A stretch of 64,000 nucleotides of DNA, from NCBI RefSeq assembly GCF_016587435.1, contig NZ_BNJJ01000014.1:186001-250000 (forward strand). Reading direction: 5' to 3'. The DNA is from Dictyobacter formicarum (GTDB lineage: Bacteria; Chloroflexota; Ktedonobacteria; Ktedonobacterales; Ktedonobacteraceae). The notes beneath the pieces are model-generated. The model had not been told where the DNA came from and did not search any database. It saw only the letters and a program-made list of their open reading frames with translations. The position numbers and the translations under genes are program-made. Below, one piece after another: positions 52,457 through 61,686 of this stretch (position 1 is its first letter; each line of letters begins with the position of its first letter).

Positions 52457-54838
52457 TACCTGCAATCGCCAGAAGTCACGTGTGGGCAGTTGAGGATCAT
52501 CTGCCCCACGCACAACAAAGGCATGGCCCTGTCCATCGCAAGCGCTGGCTCCCAGTACTGATCCACCAGCCGTAAAGGGGATCAATGGCTGCGTTTGCAG
52601 CGTCTGTATATCGATCAGCCAGCTGCTATCTTTGCCCCGTTGCTGCGCTTTATCAAAGCCTCCGATTAAAGCTAGCTTACCGGGCACGACGGTACAACCC
52701 GAAGCCCCGCTAATGGTCTGGGGTAGGCTGGTGGTAGCCTGGGTCCAGCTATTGTGGGTGATATCGTAGCTATAAATGCTATTGGTCTGTTGTTGCTGGC
52801 CCGCATCTGTCGAGCCACCGAAGATGAGCAAGTGTCCCTGCTCATCGCTGCTAATAACCACATATCCCAGTCCTACGGGCAGGTTAGCCAGGCGCTGCCA
52901 GTGGGAGGTCGCGATATCATAGCGATACCAACCTGTTCCCGCCTGAGCATGTCTATCACCTGGACGGCTAAAGCCCTGCGTAAGATAGAGATGGCCTTGC
53001 TGATCCGCAAACAGTGTGCCGGCAAAGCCAATGGTGATCTGGTCAGGTGGCACAATCTTCTTCATCTGTGACGTTTCGGGCTGGTAGGTGTAGAGCAATG
53101 AAGACACATTATAGCTATCAGACGAATAGCCAACTGTAAAAAAGATTGTATTTCGTTCGTCTACGGCGGCCGCATTATTGACCATACCCGGGAAATTATT
53201 TTGAGCTACTTCCCAGCGGCTTGCATTCACATCATAACGATATAGTGCATGGTCATAGAAGGGATGTTGGGAACCGCGATAGGCGCCATTCATATAGACG
53301 TAAGGACGACCATGCTCCTCAACATAGACCGCAGCGGTATCGGCTTCTGGATTGAGCAATGAGGGAAGGCGAAGCCAGGTATTGGTCGTGGTTCCTGACT
53401 GTGGGTTGGTGGGGCGCGCAGCAGGCGTAGGGCCGATCGGGGCTTGTTCTTTTGCTGGCTGCAGGCGTGCATAGAGTAGTAGTGAAGCCATGACCACAAA
53501 GAGTACCAGCGCCAGTCCAAAGCTGACCTGAATAAAGCGCCGAAACGTGCGGGCCAGCGACGGTTTGCCCATCTGGCGTGATGGTTCCTGCAATGTATGT
53601 AAAGAAAGTTGCGAGAGACTCATACTTGACCGGCGCTGCAGACTTTCATCTACCGAAGCAAAATGCTGCTCCATTTGATCATGGGCCACGCGCTCGCGCC
53701 GCATCTGTTGTAACAACTCACGATCCGCCCGCCTTTGTTCAAGATCGTGGGTACTGGAAACGACCTCAGTTTCATCGTTATTATGTTTGCCCGATCCCAT
53801 TTCTATGTCCGGCCCCGGTCGCTCTGGCCGTTGCTCCGCATGTAACCTGACTTTATCGCTTTGTAACGATTGTCCAAACAGCTGGCGCTGATAGTTCAAG
53901 CGCTCCTCGATCCGGTAGGCGCGCTCCAGCGCCAGAAACAAAACTTGCGCTGACTGATAACGCTCACATGGATCAGCCTGCGTGGCCAGCTTGATAATGC
54001 CATTGAGCATAGTGGAGACAGGCATAGTTGGATACTCACGCTCATGGTCAGCCTGTGTGTGGGAGCCCAGAATCATCTCTTGCAGGATCATGCCCAGGCT
54101 GTAAATGTCGGCGCGTACATCGATAGAGGCGCCGTTTGGCGCAAACTCAGGAGCCGTATATTTTGTGTGTGTGCCTGGCTCTTCCTCACTGAAAGAGGGT
54201 GGCTCCTTAAAATAACGCGCGTTGGCTAAATTGATGAGCATTGAGGATTTATCTGGCAGCAGTATAATGTTTTCTGGTTGCAGGGCGCAATAAATCAGTG
54301 GAGGCTGCTGGTGATGGAGGTAATCCAATACATCGCACAACTGCATACTATAGCTTAACGCCTCCAGAGGAGGTAATGCTTCTTTATCCTGTAGCCGCTG
54401 GCGTAGCGTATGGCCTGGTACATAATTCATTACCAGGTACCAGTAGCCATCTTCAGCGAAGTAGTCATACAGGGTTGGCAAGACCGGATGCTGTAAACGC
54501 GCCATCAGTAGCGCCTCACGCAGGAAAAGATCAGTGTTTGTCCCACCGCTAACCGGGAAAAACGTCTCTTGCGCATCCGTCCTGGTGGAGGGGGGACGAG
54601 ATATATCTCCGCCATGCAGAATATAATCCAACTCAGCCACCACACTCTCGGGTAATGCCTGGTCGGCCTGTACCTGCTTGAGAGCAAGTGGAGTCGCCAG
54701 AGTAGCATGCGCCGCCAGGTATACTTTGCTGATTGCATCTTGTCCTAATAAACGCTTGATGCGATATTCACCATCGTGTAATACGTGCCCAACAAACTGA
54801 TCATCCTCTACCACCTGTGGTTCTTCCGAAGGTATCAT
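52448..54838 (-). CDS. Membrane pseudokinase with extracellular Kelch-type beta-propeller
   Basis: A 796-residue protein with an N-terminal protein-kinase fold whose key residues are missing. The glycine loop is LGQDAISKV. HRDLKPEN has become YCALQPEN (Ala185 replaces the catalytic Asp) and DFG has become NLA (203-205). The ATP Lys (LALK, Lys54) and an alpha-C Glu remain, and YSLGMILQEMILG and the C-lobe are recognisable. An insert of about 45 residues lies between Lys54 and helix C. One membrane helix (FGLALVLFVVMASLLLYARL, about 440-460) leads to Kelch-like blades (YRYDIATSHWQRLANLPVG, IYSYDITHNSWTQATTSLP). It probably binds, rather than phosphorylates, a partner in response to an outside ligand. 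Confidence 0.85.
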   Translation of the reverse strand: MIPSEEPQVVEDDQFVGHVLHDGEYRIKRLLGQDAISKVYLAAHATLATPLALKQVQADQALPESVVAELDYILHGGDISRPPSTRTDAQETFFPVSGGTNTDLFLREALLMARLQHPVLPTLYDYFAEDGYWYLVMNYVPGHTLRQRLQDKEALPPLEALSYSMQLCDVLDYLHHQQPPLIYCALQPENIILLPDKSSMLINLANARYFKEPPSFSEEEPGTHTKYTAPEFAPNGASIDVRADIYSLGMILQEMILGSHTQADHEREYPTMPVSTMLNGIIKLATQADPCERYQSAQVLFLALERAYRIEERLNYQRQLFGQSLQSDKVRLHAEQRPERPGPDIEMGSGKHNNDETEVVSSTHDLEQRRADRELLQQMRRERVAHDQMEQHFASVDESLQRRSSMSLSQLSLHTLQEPSRQMGKPSLARTFRRFIQVSFGLALVLFVVMASLLLYARLQPAKEQAPIGPTPAARPTNPQSGTTTNTWLRLPSLLNPEADTAAVYVEEHGRPYVYMNGAYRGSQHPFYDHALYRYDVNASRWEVAQNNFPGMVNNAAAVDERNTIFFTVGYSSDSYNVSSLLYTYQPETSQMKKIVPPDQITIGFAGTLFADQQGHLYLTQGFSRPGDRHAQAGTGWYRYDIATSHWQRLANLPVGLGYVVISSDEQGHLLIFGGSTDAGQQQQTNSIYSYDITHNSWTQATTSLPQTISGASGCTVVPGKLALIGGFDKAQQRGKDSSWLIDIQTLQTQPLIPFTAGGSVLGASACDGQGHAFVVRGADDPQLPTRDFWRLQVHY

Positions 54839-55260
54839 CGCGACCCAGCTCCCCTTTCACTTACTACCTGCCGACACAGAAGTTGCTTTCGATGTATAGT
54901 AGCTAAGGAATATAGTCGACGCCCAGCCATATCTTCTTAACGTTATGGATGCATCATAAAGCGTAAATCAACACGTCTTATTAAAAACAATGCTTCTATA
55001 TCTATTATAGCCCTGGCGCATTCACACATATTCATAGAGCAAAAATCTTCAGTTTAAGCGCTTTTGAACCAGCAAAAGTCATAGTACTGATGTCTGCTGT
55101 ATGTGGGAGCGAGACTATGTTATGATGGGGGCCAGATTTGATCTGTTTAGATGAGTGCTAACAACCAACTATCTGTCTATACTGAAAATATATATAGTCA
55201 AAGCTTTTTCTGGCATTAAAGAGGATAGGCCTGGTGGCACGAGAGTATTGGAGATGAGAA
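54839..55260. other. Divergent spacer
   Basis: 422 bp of AT-rich DNA between the pseudokinase and a small gene. TATGTTATGATGG (about 55115) looks like a -10 region for the plus-strand gene, without a clear -35. No ORF or repeat seen. Confidence 0.4.
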
Positions 55261-55512
55261 ATGTCTATTCACTATATATTGCGTGGTAAAAAGCAAGCGC
55301 AAGATGTTGAGCACGAAGGGACGTTGAGCGACGAACAATTGGATGGTGTGAACATCAACCAGGATACTGCTTTGATTAATGTCGCTATTAGAACGTTGCG
55401 CGCACAGGGTATAGAAGCTGAGTGGCAAGAATGTGTGCTGGACACGGCCGCTAACGAAGCCCGGGCCTATACGTTTTATAAAAAGCGTTGGACGCAGCGA
55501 CGATCATGCTAA
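55261..55512 (+). CDS. Small uncharacterised protein (83 residues)
   Basis: Begins MSIHYILRGKKQAQDVEHEG, with an alpha-beta pattern through ALINVAIRTLRAQGIEAEWQECVLDTA and a basic end YFYKKRWTQRR-like (TFYKKRWTQRR). No family recognised. Supported by GGAGATGAG upstream of the ATG and a strong terminator after the stop. Confidence 0.6.
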   Translation: MSIHYILRGKKQAQDVEHEGTLSDEQLDGVNINQDTALINVAIRTLRAQGIEAEWQECVLDTAANEARAYTFYKKRWTQRRSC

Positions 55513-55526
55513 CAACAGTTTTTTGT

Positions 55527-55567
55527 GAAGAAGCCAGCCACTTTCTATGTGAGTGGCTGGCTTCTTC
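55527..55567. terminator. Bidirectional terminator
   Basis: 16-bp perfect stem GAAGAAGCCAGCCACT / AGTGGCTGGCTTCTTC with a 9-nt loop, preceded by TTTTTTG, between the small gene and the convergent mutarotase-like gene. Confidence 0.8.
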
Positions 55568-55574
55568 GCTCTGA

Positions 55575-56393
55575 TCAATAAGGTTTGGCACTCAGGCGCA
55601 GGATAATCTGTTGAGAGCTATGCGGGGCGATGTTGAGGCGATCAGCGGGACGATTGAGGCCATCTTCGCTGGTCACCACGGGCTCAAAGCAGACAAAATC
55701 GTGGTCGGGAGCGGTCGAAGGCTCGGACCAGACCTGCATCGTGGAGAGCGAATAATGACCATCGACGGGCTGTTCTGAGATGGTTAAGATCCCTTCATGT
55801 GGCATATGTATCGTGACGCTATGGGGAAAAGGATTCGGCTGATCTGGCGGTCGGATTGCCCATTGAATAGTATGTGGATCTACTTTAGGTAATCCTTCAA
55901 TGGTAATATCAGATTTGTCCTTCTGGGAAACCGCAAAGTAGGGATGGAAGCCAGGAGCAATCGGCATGACTTCATCACTGCGGTTCTCCATTGTCAGGGT
56001 ATAGGTCAAGGTACCCTCTCCGGCAACGATATGGGCTGTAAACGTAAACTCATAGGGGTACTGCGGACGCGTCTGTTCGTTGCTAGTGAGTTGAATCGTT
56101 ATGCTAGAGGCATCCTGCTGCAACACCGTCCAGGGCAGATTGCGCCCAAAGCCATGGATGGGCAGGATCGTGCCTTTCTCTTGAAAGATTCCCTGTTTCA
56201 AGCGCGAAAAATTAGGAATCATCAAAGGCATTCCCCAGCGTTTAATGTTCCCGGTCTCACTGGCCCGATAGAGCACCTGCCAGTTTCCTACCTGGAAATG
56301 TGAGACCAGGCTAATCTCTGGTATCACTCCCACTTTTGTATCGCCAGCGGTGAGCACGATTTCGCGCTGCATCGGAAATTGTGTAAATGCCAT
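55575..56393 (-). CDS. Aldose 1-epimerase / hexose-6-phosphate mutarotase-like protein
   Basis: A 272-residue beta-sandwich enzyme of the galactose-mutarotase superfamily, which interconverts sugar anomers. IPNFSRLKQGIFQEKGTILPIHGFGRNLPW supplies the family HG region. TLTYTLTMENRSDEVMPIAPGFHPYFAV carries the conserved catalytic-site His (GFHPYF), and FVCFEPVVTSEDGLNRP the catalytic Glu region. ATG 56393 is chosen as the protein then starts at MAFTQFPMQREIVLTAGDTKV; GGAG is 11 nt upstream, and the longer frame adds 27 unrelated residues. It follows the phosphotransferase gene by about 115 bp on the same strand. Confidence 0.85.
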   Translation of the reverse strand: MAFTQFPMQREIVLTAGDTKVGVIPEISLVSHFQVGNWQVLYRASETGNIKRWGMPLMIPNFSRLKQGIFQEKGTILPIHGFGRNLPWTVLQQDASSITIQLTSNEQTRPQYPYEFTFTAHIVAGEGTLTYTLTMENRSDEVMPIAPGFHPYFAVSQKDKSDITIEGLPKVDPHTIQWAIRPPDQPNPFPHSVTIHMPHEGILTISEQPVDGHYSLSTMQVWSEPSTAPDHDFVCFEPVVTSEDGLNRPADRLNIAPHSSQQIILRLSAKPY

Positions 56394-56509
56394 AATGTTG
56401 TCTACTCCAATTATATGTAAATAATAGTATCTGTTTCTCTTTATACCAACGAGCAGGCCGTGTGCCCCTGTCACCGAATCGGTGTACAGGCTTACTATAC
56501 TGCTAGCCT

Positions 56510-57550
56510 CTAGGCAAGTGCAAAAGCTTTGGCCAGGGCATCCTGCTGCTGGAAGAGGCGCAGGGCGTAGGCAATCGCATCCGTCTGCTGTAAAACAGCA
56601 CGTACGGGATCGGATAGAAAACCAGCTTCAGCGATCCAATACAATGGCACGCGAATCAGCTCTAGCGGTAGAGCTTGTATCTCCTCGCGCAACAAAGGTA
56701 GATCGGTAGCCTGATTGTAAGCCTCTAATAATGTACGCACGCGTGGCCAGGGAGCCAGTTCTGGATAGCGCACATCCTCTTGTTGCCAGAAGATCCAATA
56801 GATCGCGTATGCCAGATCAAAAATACGTTCACGCAGATCCAGGAAATCGAAATCCAGCAATCCAACTACGTTGCCCGCGCGGAAAAGCACATTGCCCGTA
56901 CGATAATCTCCATGGGTTGGCTGGCGCGGTAAATACTGGCCCTCATCGTACCACCACGGCAATTGCTGAGAGAGCATTTGCAAGACCACATGGCAGATTT
57001 CACTGGCCTGCTGCACCTCTCCTATTTTATACCCTGACTGTGAACTCTCGATGAGAGAGGCCGTTCTCTCGATCCATTCCATCATCTGGATCGGCGTTGC
57101 ATAATTATCGACAGCGGGAGGAACAATGCTAGATGGAGAGAGGTGCTTTTCCAGAAAAGCATGGACATCGCCAAGCAGCGTAAACATCGTCGGTAAATAA
57201 TCCCAGCGTTTCGTTGGGATATCGTTAGAAATAAAAGGCTCAAGTTCAATCAGACGCTGCTCATGGGACAGAATATCGGCACCGCTCAGGGCAGCCACAG
57301 GAAGGGCGACTGGAAAACCTGCATCTGCCAGCAAGCGCTTCGTCTGATGCTCAAAAGACAGGCGTCGCATCGTCACCCAGGGACGATGGATACGCAGCAC
57401 ATATTGGCCCGACTCAGTATCCAACAATGCATTTAAATTGTAGGTGCCACCTAGATCGCGAATCGCAAACGTCGTACCGAGTGCATAATGCTCAAGCAGC
57501 TCGGGAACCAGTTCTAACTCAGCGCGTGGCCCAAAAAGAAGCTCTTCCAG
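56510..57550 (-). CDS. Phosphotransferase-family (APH) kinase with apparent CTG start
   Basis: A 346-residue protein-kinase-like small-molecule kinase. The first-lobe segment HYALGTTFAIRDLGGTYNLNALLDTESGQYVLRIHRP lies mostly upstream of the first standard start codon (TTG 57427). The catalytic loop PTHGDYRTGNVLF and the metal site VGLLDFDFLDLRERIFDLAYA are intact. In-frame codons are open back to CTG 57548-57550, which has AAAGGAGG six nt upstream, the best ribosome site in the neighbourhood; a TGA lies before it. Likely substrates are amino alcohols, homoserine-like compounds, choline or aminoglycosides; none can be chosen. Confidence 0.75.
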   Translation of the reverse strand: MEELLFGPRAELELVPELLEHYALGTTFAIRDLGGTYNLNALLDTESGQYVLRIHRPWVTMRRLSFEHQTKRLLADAGFPVALPVAALSGADILSHEQRLIELEPFISNDIPTKRWDYLPTMFTLLGDVHAFLEKHLSPSSIVPPAVDNYATPIQMMEWIERTASLIESSQSGYKIGEVQQASEICHVVLQMLSQQLPWWYDEGQYLPRQPTHGDYRTGNVLFRAGNVVGLLDFDFLDLRERIFDLAYAIYWIFWQQEDVRYPELAPWPRVRTLLEAYNQATDLPLLREEIQALPLELIRVPLYWIAEAGFLSDPVRAVLQQTDAIAYALRLFQQQDALAKAFALA

Positions 57551-57904
57551 TTGACCCCTCCTTTCCTGCCAAACACATATCTCTCAAAAGATTGTCATGC
57601 AGGCATTGTACGCATATCTGAGCCTGATCGCAAGCTATCTATCTTTTCTCTATTGTGCCCAGAGTGGGAGCGCTGACGCCCCCAATATCTTTTGTATGTA
57701 GTATTGCCAGAAGCGCGCACTGCATGTTCTGGCAATACTACATACAATGTTTTGAGAGCCGAAGGCGCGAATCGTCAGTGGCTGAAGGCACACAAAGAAA
57801 AGAAAAATGTCCCCTTTTGCCGCGGCGCGACATAGTATGTATGACATCGCGATGAAAGACCTTTGAAAACCATCCCTACTAGTAGTACATAGAGGAACTG
57901 AAAT
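57551..57904. repeat. Divergent spacer with dispersed palindromic element, copy E
   Basis: Left box GGGAGCGCTGACGCCCCCAA (57666-57685) with TATCTTTT, a perfect 21-bp stem (57692-57712 with 57727-57747, 14-nt loop), then TTTTGAGAGCCGAAGGCGCG and CGTCAGTGGCTGAAGGCAC (57750-57790). Here the element sits between two divergent start regions, so it cannot be only a gene-end terminator. Confidence 0.8.
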
Positions 57905-58504
57905 TTGAATATACTTCTTGTATTGCCTTCGCATCTTCAGCGTCAAGGTGTGACGGATGAAGTGGACATCTCTGAGCTAGAGCTTATAGAGGCGGCCAAA
58001 GCGAACGCGCAAGCATTCGCCCCTCTCTATGAGAGGTATGCTCAGCAGGTATATCGCTATACGCGAACACGCATCCGTAATGAGGATGACGCAGCAGATC
58101 TGACGCAGCAGACGTTTCTGAATGCCTTGCATGCCTTGCCTCGCTATAAGTCGCGAGGAATCCCTTTTGTCGCCTGGCTCTTTCGTATCGCTCTCTATAC
58201 GATTCGTCAGAAGCAGCGCAAAGAGCGCATCACGGTTTCATGGGATCTCTTACCAGAAGCGCTGCATCCTCAAGGTGAGGAGGACCCTGAAGGCGTATTG
58301 CTGCAGCAGGAGCGATTAAAGCGTGTCGAGGTGCTGTTCGAAAAATTAAAAACCTCGCAACGCGAACTGCTCATGCTACGCTTTGCGGCCGGTCTAAGTT
58401 CGACTGAGATTGCCGCTGTACTCGGAAAGAGTCCAGCCTCCGTAAAAAAACAACTCTCCCGCATTCTCCATACTCTGAAGGAAGGTTACAGCCAGTATGA
58501 ATAA
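57905..58504 (+). CDS. ECF-type RNA polymerase sigma factor
   Basis: A 199-residue sigma-70-family factor with regions 2 and 4 only. FAPLYERYAQQVYRYTRTRIRNEDDAADLTQQTFLNALH is region 2, including the DLTQQTF core-binding helix. TSQRELLMLRFAAGLSSTEIAAVLGKSPASVKKQLSRILHTLKEG is region 4 with its helix-turn-helix. Starts at TTG 57905 with GAGGAACTG upstream, the best ribosome site available; the first 20 residues are not conserved. The downstream gene overlaps by 8 bp and encodes a membrane protein with anti-sigma layout. Confidence 0.88.
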   Translation: MNILLVLPSHLQRQGVTDEVDISELELIEAAKANAQAFAPLYERYAQQVYRYTRTRIRNEDDAADLTQQTFLNALHALPRYKSRGIPFVAWLFRIALYTIRQKQRKERITVSWDLLPEALHPQGEEDPEGVLLQQERLKRVEVLFEKLKTSQRELLMLRFAAGLSSTEIAAVLGKSPASVKKQLSRILHTLKEGYSQYE

Positions 58505-59624
58505 ATACGATCTGCAGCAGCGCTACTCTGACCTGTTGGAAGGAGAAAACCATCCAGCTATACGTGAGCTGATCAGTGATCTGGATGCCGCATACACCAG
58601 GTCTGAGGCCCCCAAATGGATGAGCTGGTCAACGACGCGGGCCCGCTACATCGAAGCGACATTGGCAAAGCGTGCGCCCGCCATGCCGCGTCATTTCAGG
58701 CCCGCATACAAGCTTTCATTCAGTATGGGTACGGCCCTTGCCCTGGTGTTTGCTATGATCGCTATCGCCAGTGCTTCTGCCTTTACATTCTCGCCTCAAG
58801 TACGTTACGTCCTGGGTTTGACCAGCTCAACCAATCAAACTGTCTACGATAGCGATTACACCGCTATCAATCAGTCACGAACCATTAACGGGGTTGATGT
58901 CAAAATTGAAGCGGCTTATGCGGATAGCGTTGGCATTACCATAGGTTTTCTAACGCATTCGACTACCAAAAATGACAGCGCAATAGATGCACATTTAAGA
59001 ACGAGCCAGGGCCAGAACTTGCCTTTATCACTGGGTGCCTTTGGAAGTGGGAATAGCGGTAGCACGGCAGCTCAGGCCTGGCACTATGATGCTACTGGTA
59101 TTGCTGGAAGTCCAAAGCAGCTGAATCTTGTGCTGGATGTTGCTGTTGGTCAGCAAAAATCAAGCATTGCCTTCACGGTCCCATTCCACGCTGGCAAGGT
59201 TGTGGAACTCAAAGGTCAGCAAGCAACCTCCAACGGCGTCACACTGACGCTGGAAAAGGCGATTATCGCCAAATCGGGTACGGTATTCCTTGTGAAAGGT
59301 CTGCCATTTCCCGATGGAGTGATCCCTACCAGCCAGCTACGGGTACCCGGTGTGGCAAAATCGTATGACTTCCCGTTTGCTATCATGAAAACAAGCCCCT
59401 CCGATCCTTATGCACATATCATCTACGGCGAACAAATTTCAGCGAAAGCAGAGGGCAACTGGACACTGACCATCAAGCAAGTTGCGCCTGTAAAAGGCCC
59501 AGCCACGAGTTCTCAAACCCAAAGTAAGGCGGACTCTGGCTCATCCAATACCCTGAATATAGAACAACATTCTCTGAAAAAGACTCAGTTAGGCTCCTGG
59601 ACGTTTAGCTTCCCTGTTGAATAA
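58497..59624 (+). CDS. Membrane protein, probable anti-sigma partner
   Basis: A 375-residue protein: about 70 cytosolic residues (MNKYDLQQRYSDLLEGENHP), one membrane helix (SFSMGTALALVFAMIAIASASA, about 75-97) and a large external part of beta strands. The external segment (VRYVLGLTSSTNQTVYDSDYTAINQSRTINGVDVKIEAAYADSVGIT) resembles DUF4179-like sigma-linked proteins. Overlap ATGAATAA with the sigma gene implies translational coupling. Its cytosolic part should hold the sigma factor at the membrane until the outside domain senses a signal; this is inferred from gene order and topology. The short cytosolic region lacks a zinc-finger His-Cys motif. Confidence 0.75.
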   Translation: MNKYDLQQRYSDLLEGENHPAIRELISDLDAAYTRSEAPKWMSWSTTRARYIEATLAKRAPAMPRHFRPAYKLSFSMGTALALVFAMIAIASASAFTFSPQVRYVLGLTSSTNQTVYDSDYTAINQSRTINGVDVKIEAAYADSVGITIGFLTHSTTKNDSAIDAHLRTSQGQNLPLSLGAFGSGNSGSTAAQAWHYDATGIAGSPKQLNLVLDVAVGQQKSSIAFTVPFHAGKVVELKGQQATSNGVTLTLEKAIIAKSGTVFLVKGLPFPDGVIPTSQLRVPGVAKSYDFPFAIMKTSPSDPYAHIIYGEQISAKAEGNWTLTIKQVAPVKGPATSSQTQSKADSGSSNTLNIEQHSLKKTQLGSWTFSFPVE

Positions 59625-59644
59625 GCTATCCGGTCGCCCTTTTG

Positions 59645-59755
59645 CAAACGGGGGTAGGCACGAAAAGCATGCTTTCAAACGCCCCCTGATATTTGAGCAT
59701 ACAATCTCGCCTGCAGCGGGATTGTATGCTCAAATAGGACCTATTGTGTTTTGAA
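59645..59755. repeat. Dispersed palindromic element, copy F (partial)
   Basis: Box remnants GTAGGCACGAAAAGCATGCT (59655-59674), then a 17-bp stem (59690-59706 with 59720-59736) extended by CGC/GCG within the loop. It follows the sigma/anti-sigma operon and may end its transcript. Confidence 0.6.
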
Positions 59756-59881
59756 AGTCAGGTGTTTATACTGTATGATATCAGGGTACTTATGTATGTA
59801 CACATATGTACAATATTTATTACTCTACTACTGTATCATTATATTCATCTAGCTTCCGGAAGCATATGGGGATTAAAACGT

Positions 59882-60712
59882 ATGGGAGATAATTCGGGTA
59901 AAGAAGCGCCGACGGCACGATCATATGTAGATACAGACAGGTTGCACAAGGAGGAGATCCAGTCTGTGGCAGGACATATAGCAATTAAAGGTACCCGCAA
60001 CGGTTTGCTCTTGACGCTAGAACCAGAGACTCCCTTCAGTGATCTGATCTCTGCACTGGCCAATCGACTGGCAGAATCGCCTTCTTTTTTTCGGGGAGCC
60101 TCTCTCACGGTAGATACAACGCACCGTTCACTGCGCAACAACGAGCGCTCGCAATTGGAAGATCTACTGGCGCACTATCATATGTCTGTATCCGCAGTCG
60201 AAACTGTGGCTGAAAAGCGGCGAGCTCCCAAAACGATCTCTCTATCCATTCCAGATACGTCTATTGAAGGAATAGTAACTAAAGAGGTCGAATCAATGAC
60301 TAAAGAGATTACGCCAACACCAGCGCCTAAAGAAGCTGGCTCAGCAGCGAAAGATGGGCGTGAATCGGCCGATACCTTATTTCTCAGACGTACTGTACGT
60401 TCGGGGCAGGCCATTCATCATGACAGCAATATAGTTGTGCTGGGAGACGTCAACCCGGGAGCTGAAATTGTGGCTGGAGGGGATATTATTGTCTGGGGTG
60501 TATTACGAGGCATGGTACATGCTGGCTATCCAGATAATGAAAATGCCATTGTCTGTTCTCTACAGTTATCGCCGGTCCAATTGCGTATTGCGCATCTACT
60601 CTCCCGTCCTCCTGAGGGCTTTGAAGCACAGCCCCGCCCCGAGGTCGCTACTATACGCCAAGGCCAAATCGTTGTCGAGACGTGGGTAAGTGGGCGAGCA
60701 CCTCGCAAATAG
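59882..60712 (+). CDS. minC: Septum site-determining protein MinC
   Basis: MinC blocks FtsZ ring assembly away from mid-cell. The 276-residue protein has an N-terminal domain (IAIKGTRNGLLLTLEPETPFSDLISALANRLAESPSFFRGASLTVD) and, after a linker rich in Thr, Pro, Lys and Glu, the C-terminal beta-helix. The latter has TVRSGQAIHHDSNIVVLGDVNPGAEIVAGGDIIVWGVLRGMVHAG, which dimerises and binds MinD. ATG 59882 is preferred; the ribosome site GGGGATT is rather far, and the longer frame back to 59744 reads through repeat DNA. minD and minE follow in order. Confidence 0.93.
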   Translation: MGDNSGKEAPTARSYVDTDRLHKEEIQSVAGHIAIKGTRNGLLLTLEPETPFSDLISALANRLAESPSFFRGASLTVDTTHRSLRNNERSQLEDLLAHYHMSVSAVETVAEKRRAPKTISLSIPDTSIEGIVTKEVESMTKEITPTPAPKEAGSAAKDGRESADTLFLRRTVRSGQAIHHDSNIVVLGDVNPGAEIVAGGDIIVWGVLRGMVHAGYPDNENAIVCSLQLSPVQLRIAHLLSRPPEGFEAQPRPEVATIRQGQIVVETWVSGRAPRK

Positions 60713-60836
60713 TGTGCATATGCTGTATTCGTGAAGTTGGATAATACACATCTACTTCAATCAAAAGTTCGTGATATACTAAAAGACTGTATGGGCCAAT
60801 ACAGCAGCCTGAAAAGTTCTTCAGAGGGAGTATAGC
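60713..60836 (+). promoter_or_regulatory. Spacer with possible minD promoter
   Basis: TATACT (about 60776) is a good -10 word with only a weak -35 at 17 bp. A small hairpin CTGTAT/ATACAG (about 60787-60804) lies in the leader. minDE may thus also be expressed separately from minC. Confidence 0.35.
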
Positions 60837-61673
60837 ATGGATAGCCGGGTAATCACCATTACATCGGGTAAAGGTGGGGTGGGTAAAACAACAACGACTG
60901 CGAATTTAGGGACCGCACTGGCGATGGAAGGGAAAAAGGTTGTGGTTGTTGATGGCGATATTGGATTGCGCAATCTGGATGCCGTTCTCGGTTTAGAGAA
61001 TCGCATTGTCTATGATCTGGTGGATGTCGTTGAGGGGCAGTGTCGCTTACGGCAAGCTCTAATCAAAGATAAGCGCCAGCCGGAGCTTTATTTATTGCCA
61101 GCTGCACAGACGCGCGATAAGAATGCTGTTAATAGCGTACAGATGGAGCAGCTTTGCCAGCAATTACGTCAGGAATTTGAATTTGTGGTGATTGATTCAC
61201 CGGCTGGTATTGAGCAAGGTTTTCGTAACTCAATTGTCGGAGCAGATGAAATCATCATTGTCGCTAACCCTGAAATGGCCTCGGTGCGTGATGCCGACCG
61301 TATTATCGGCCTGGTAGAAGCAGCTGGTAAGCCAGAGCCTCGCTTGATCCTTAATCGTTTGCGACCGGAGATGGTTAAGCGTGGCGATATGATGGATGTC
61401 ACCGATGTGCTGGAAGTGTTGGGTATAGACTTGTTGGGAGTGATTCCAGAAGACGAAGCCATTATCGTGGCAACCAATAAAGGCGAGCCTGCTGTCTATG
61501 ATAAGCGTACGCGTGCTGGACGCGCCTTTGCGCATGCCGCCCAGCGCCTCCTGGGAGAAGAGGTACCATTGGAAGACCTGGTAGAATCTCCCTCCCTGCT
61601 GGAACGATTACGGCGCTTAATGGGATTTGGTCCTGCATTGGGTGAGAGGCCTGTGCGTTCGCAGTCTTCTTAA
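60837..61673 (+). CDS. minD: Septum site-determining ATPase MinD
   Basis: A membrane-cycling ATPase that recruits MinC and is released by MinE. The deviant Walker A is GKGGVGKTT (residues 11-19), with VVVDGDIGLRNLDAVLGLENR (switch I) and FVVIDSPAGIEQGF (Walker B/switch II). The C-terminal amphipathic membrane helix reads SLLERLRRLMGFG. Length 278 is slightly above the usual 260-270 because of a short tail after the helix. GAGGGAG precedes the ATG. Confidence 0.97.
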   Translation: MDSRVITITSGKGGVGKTTTTANLGTALAMEGKKVVVVDGDIGLRNLDAVLGLENRIVYDLVDVVEGQCRLRQALIKDKRQPELYLLPAAQTRDKNAVNSVQMEQLCQQLRQEFEFVVIDSPAGIEQGFRNSIVGADEIIIVANPEMASVRDADRIIGLVEAAGKPEPRLILNRLRPEMVKRGDMMDVTDVLEVLGIDLLGVIPEDEAIIVATNKGEPAVYDKRTRAGRAFAHAAQRLLGEEVPLEDLVESPSLLERLRRLMGFGPALGERPVRSQSS

Positions 61674-61686
61674 TAGGGAGCAAACA

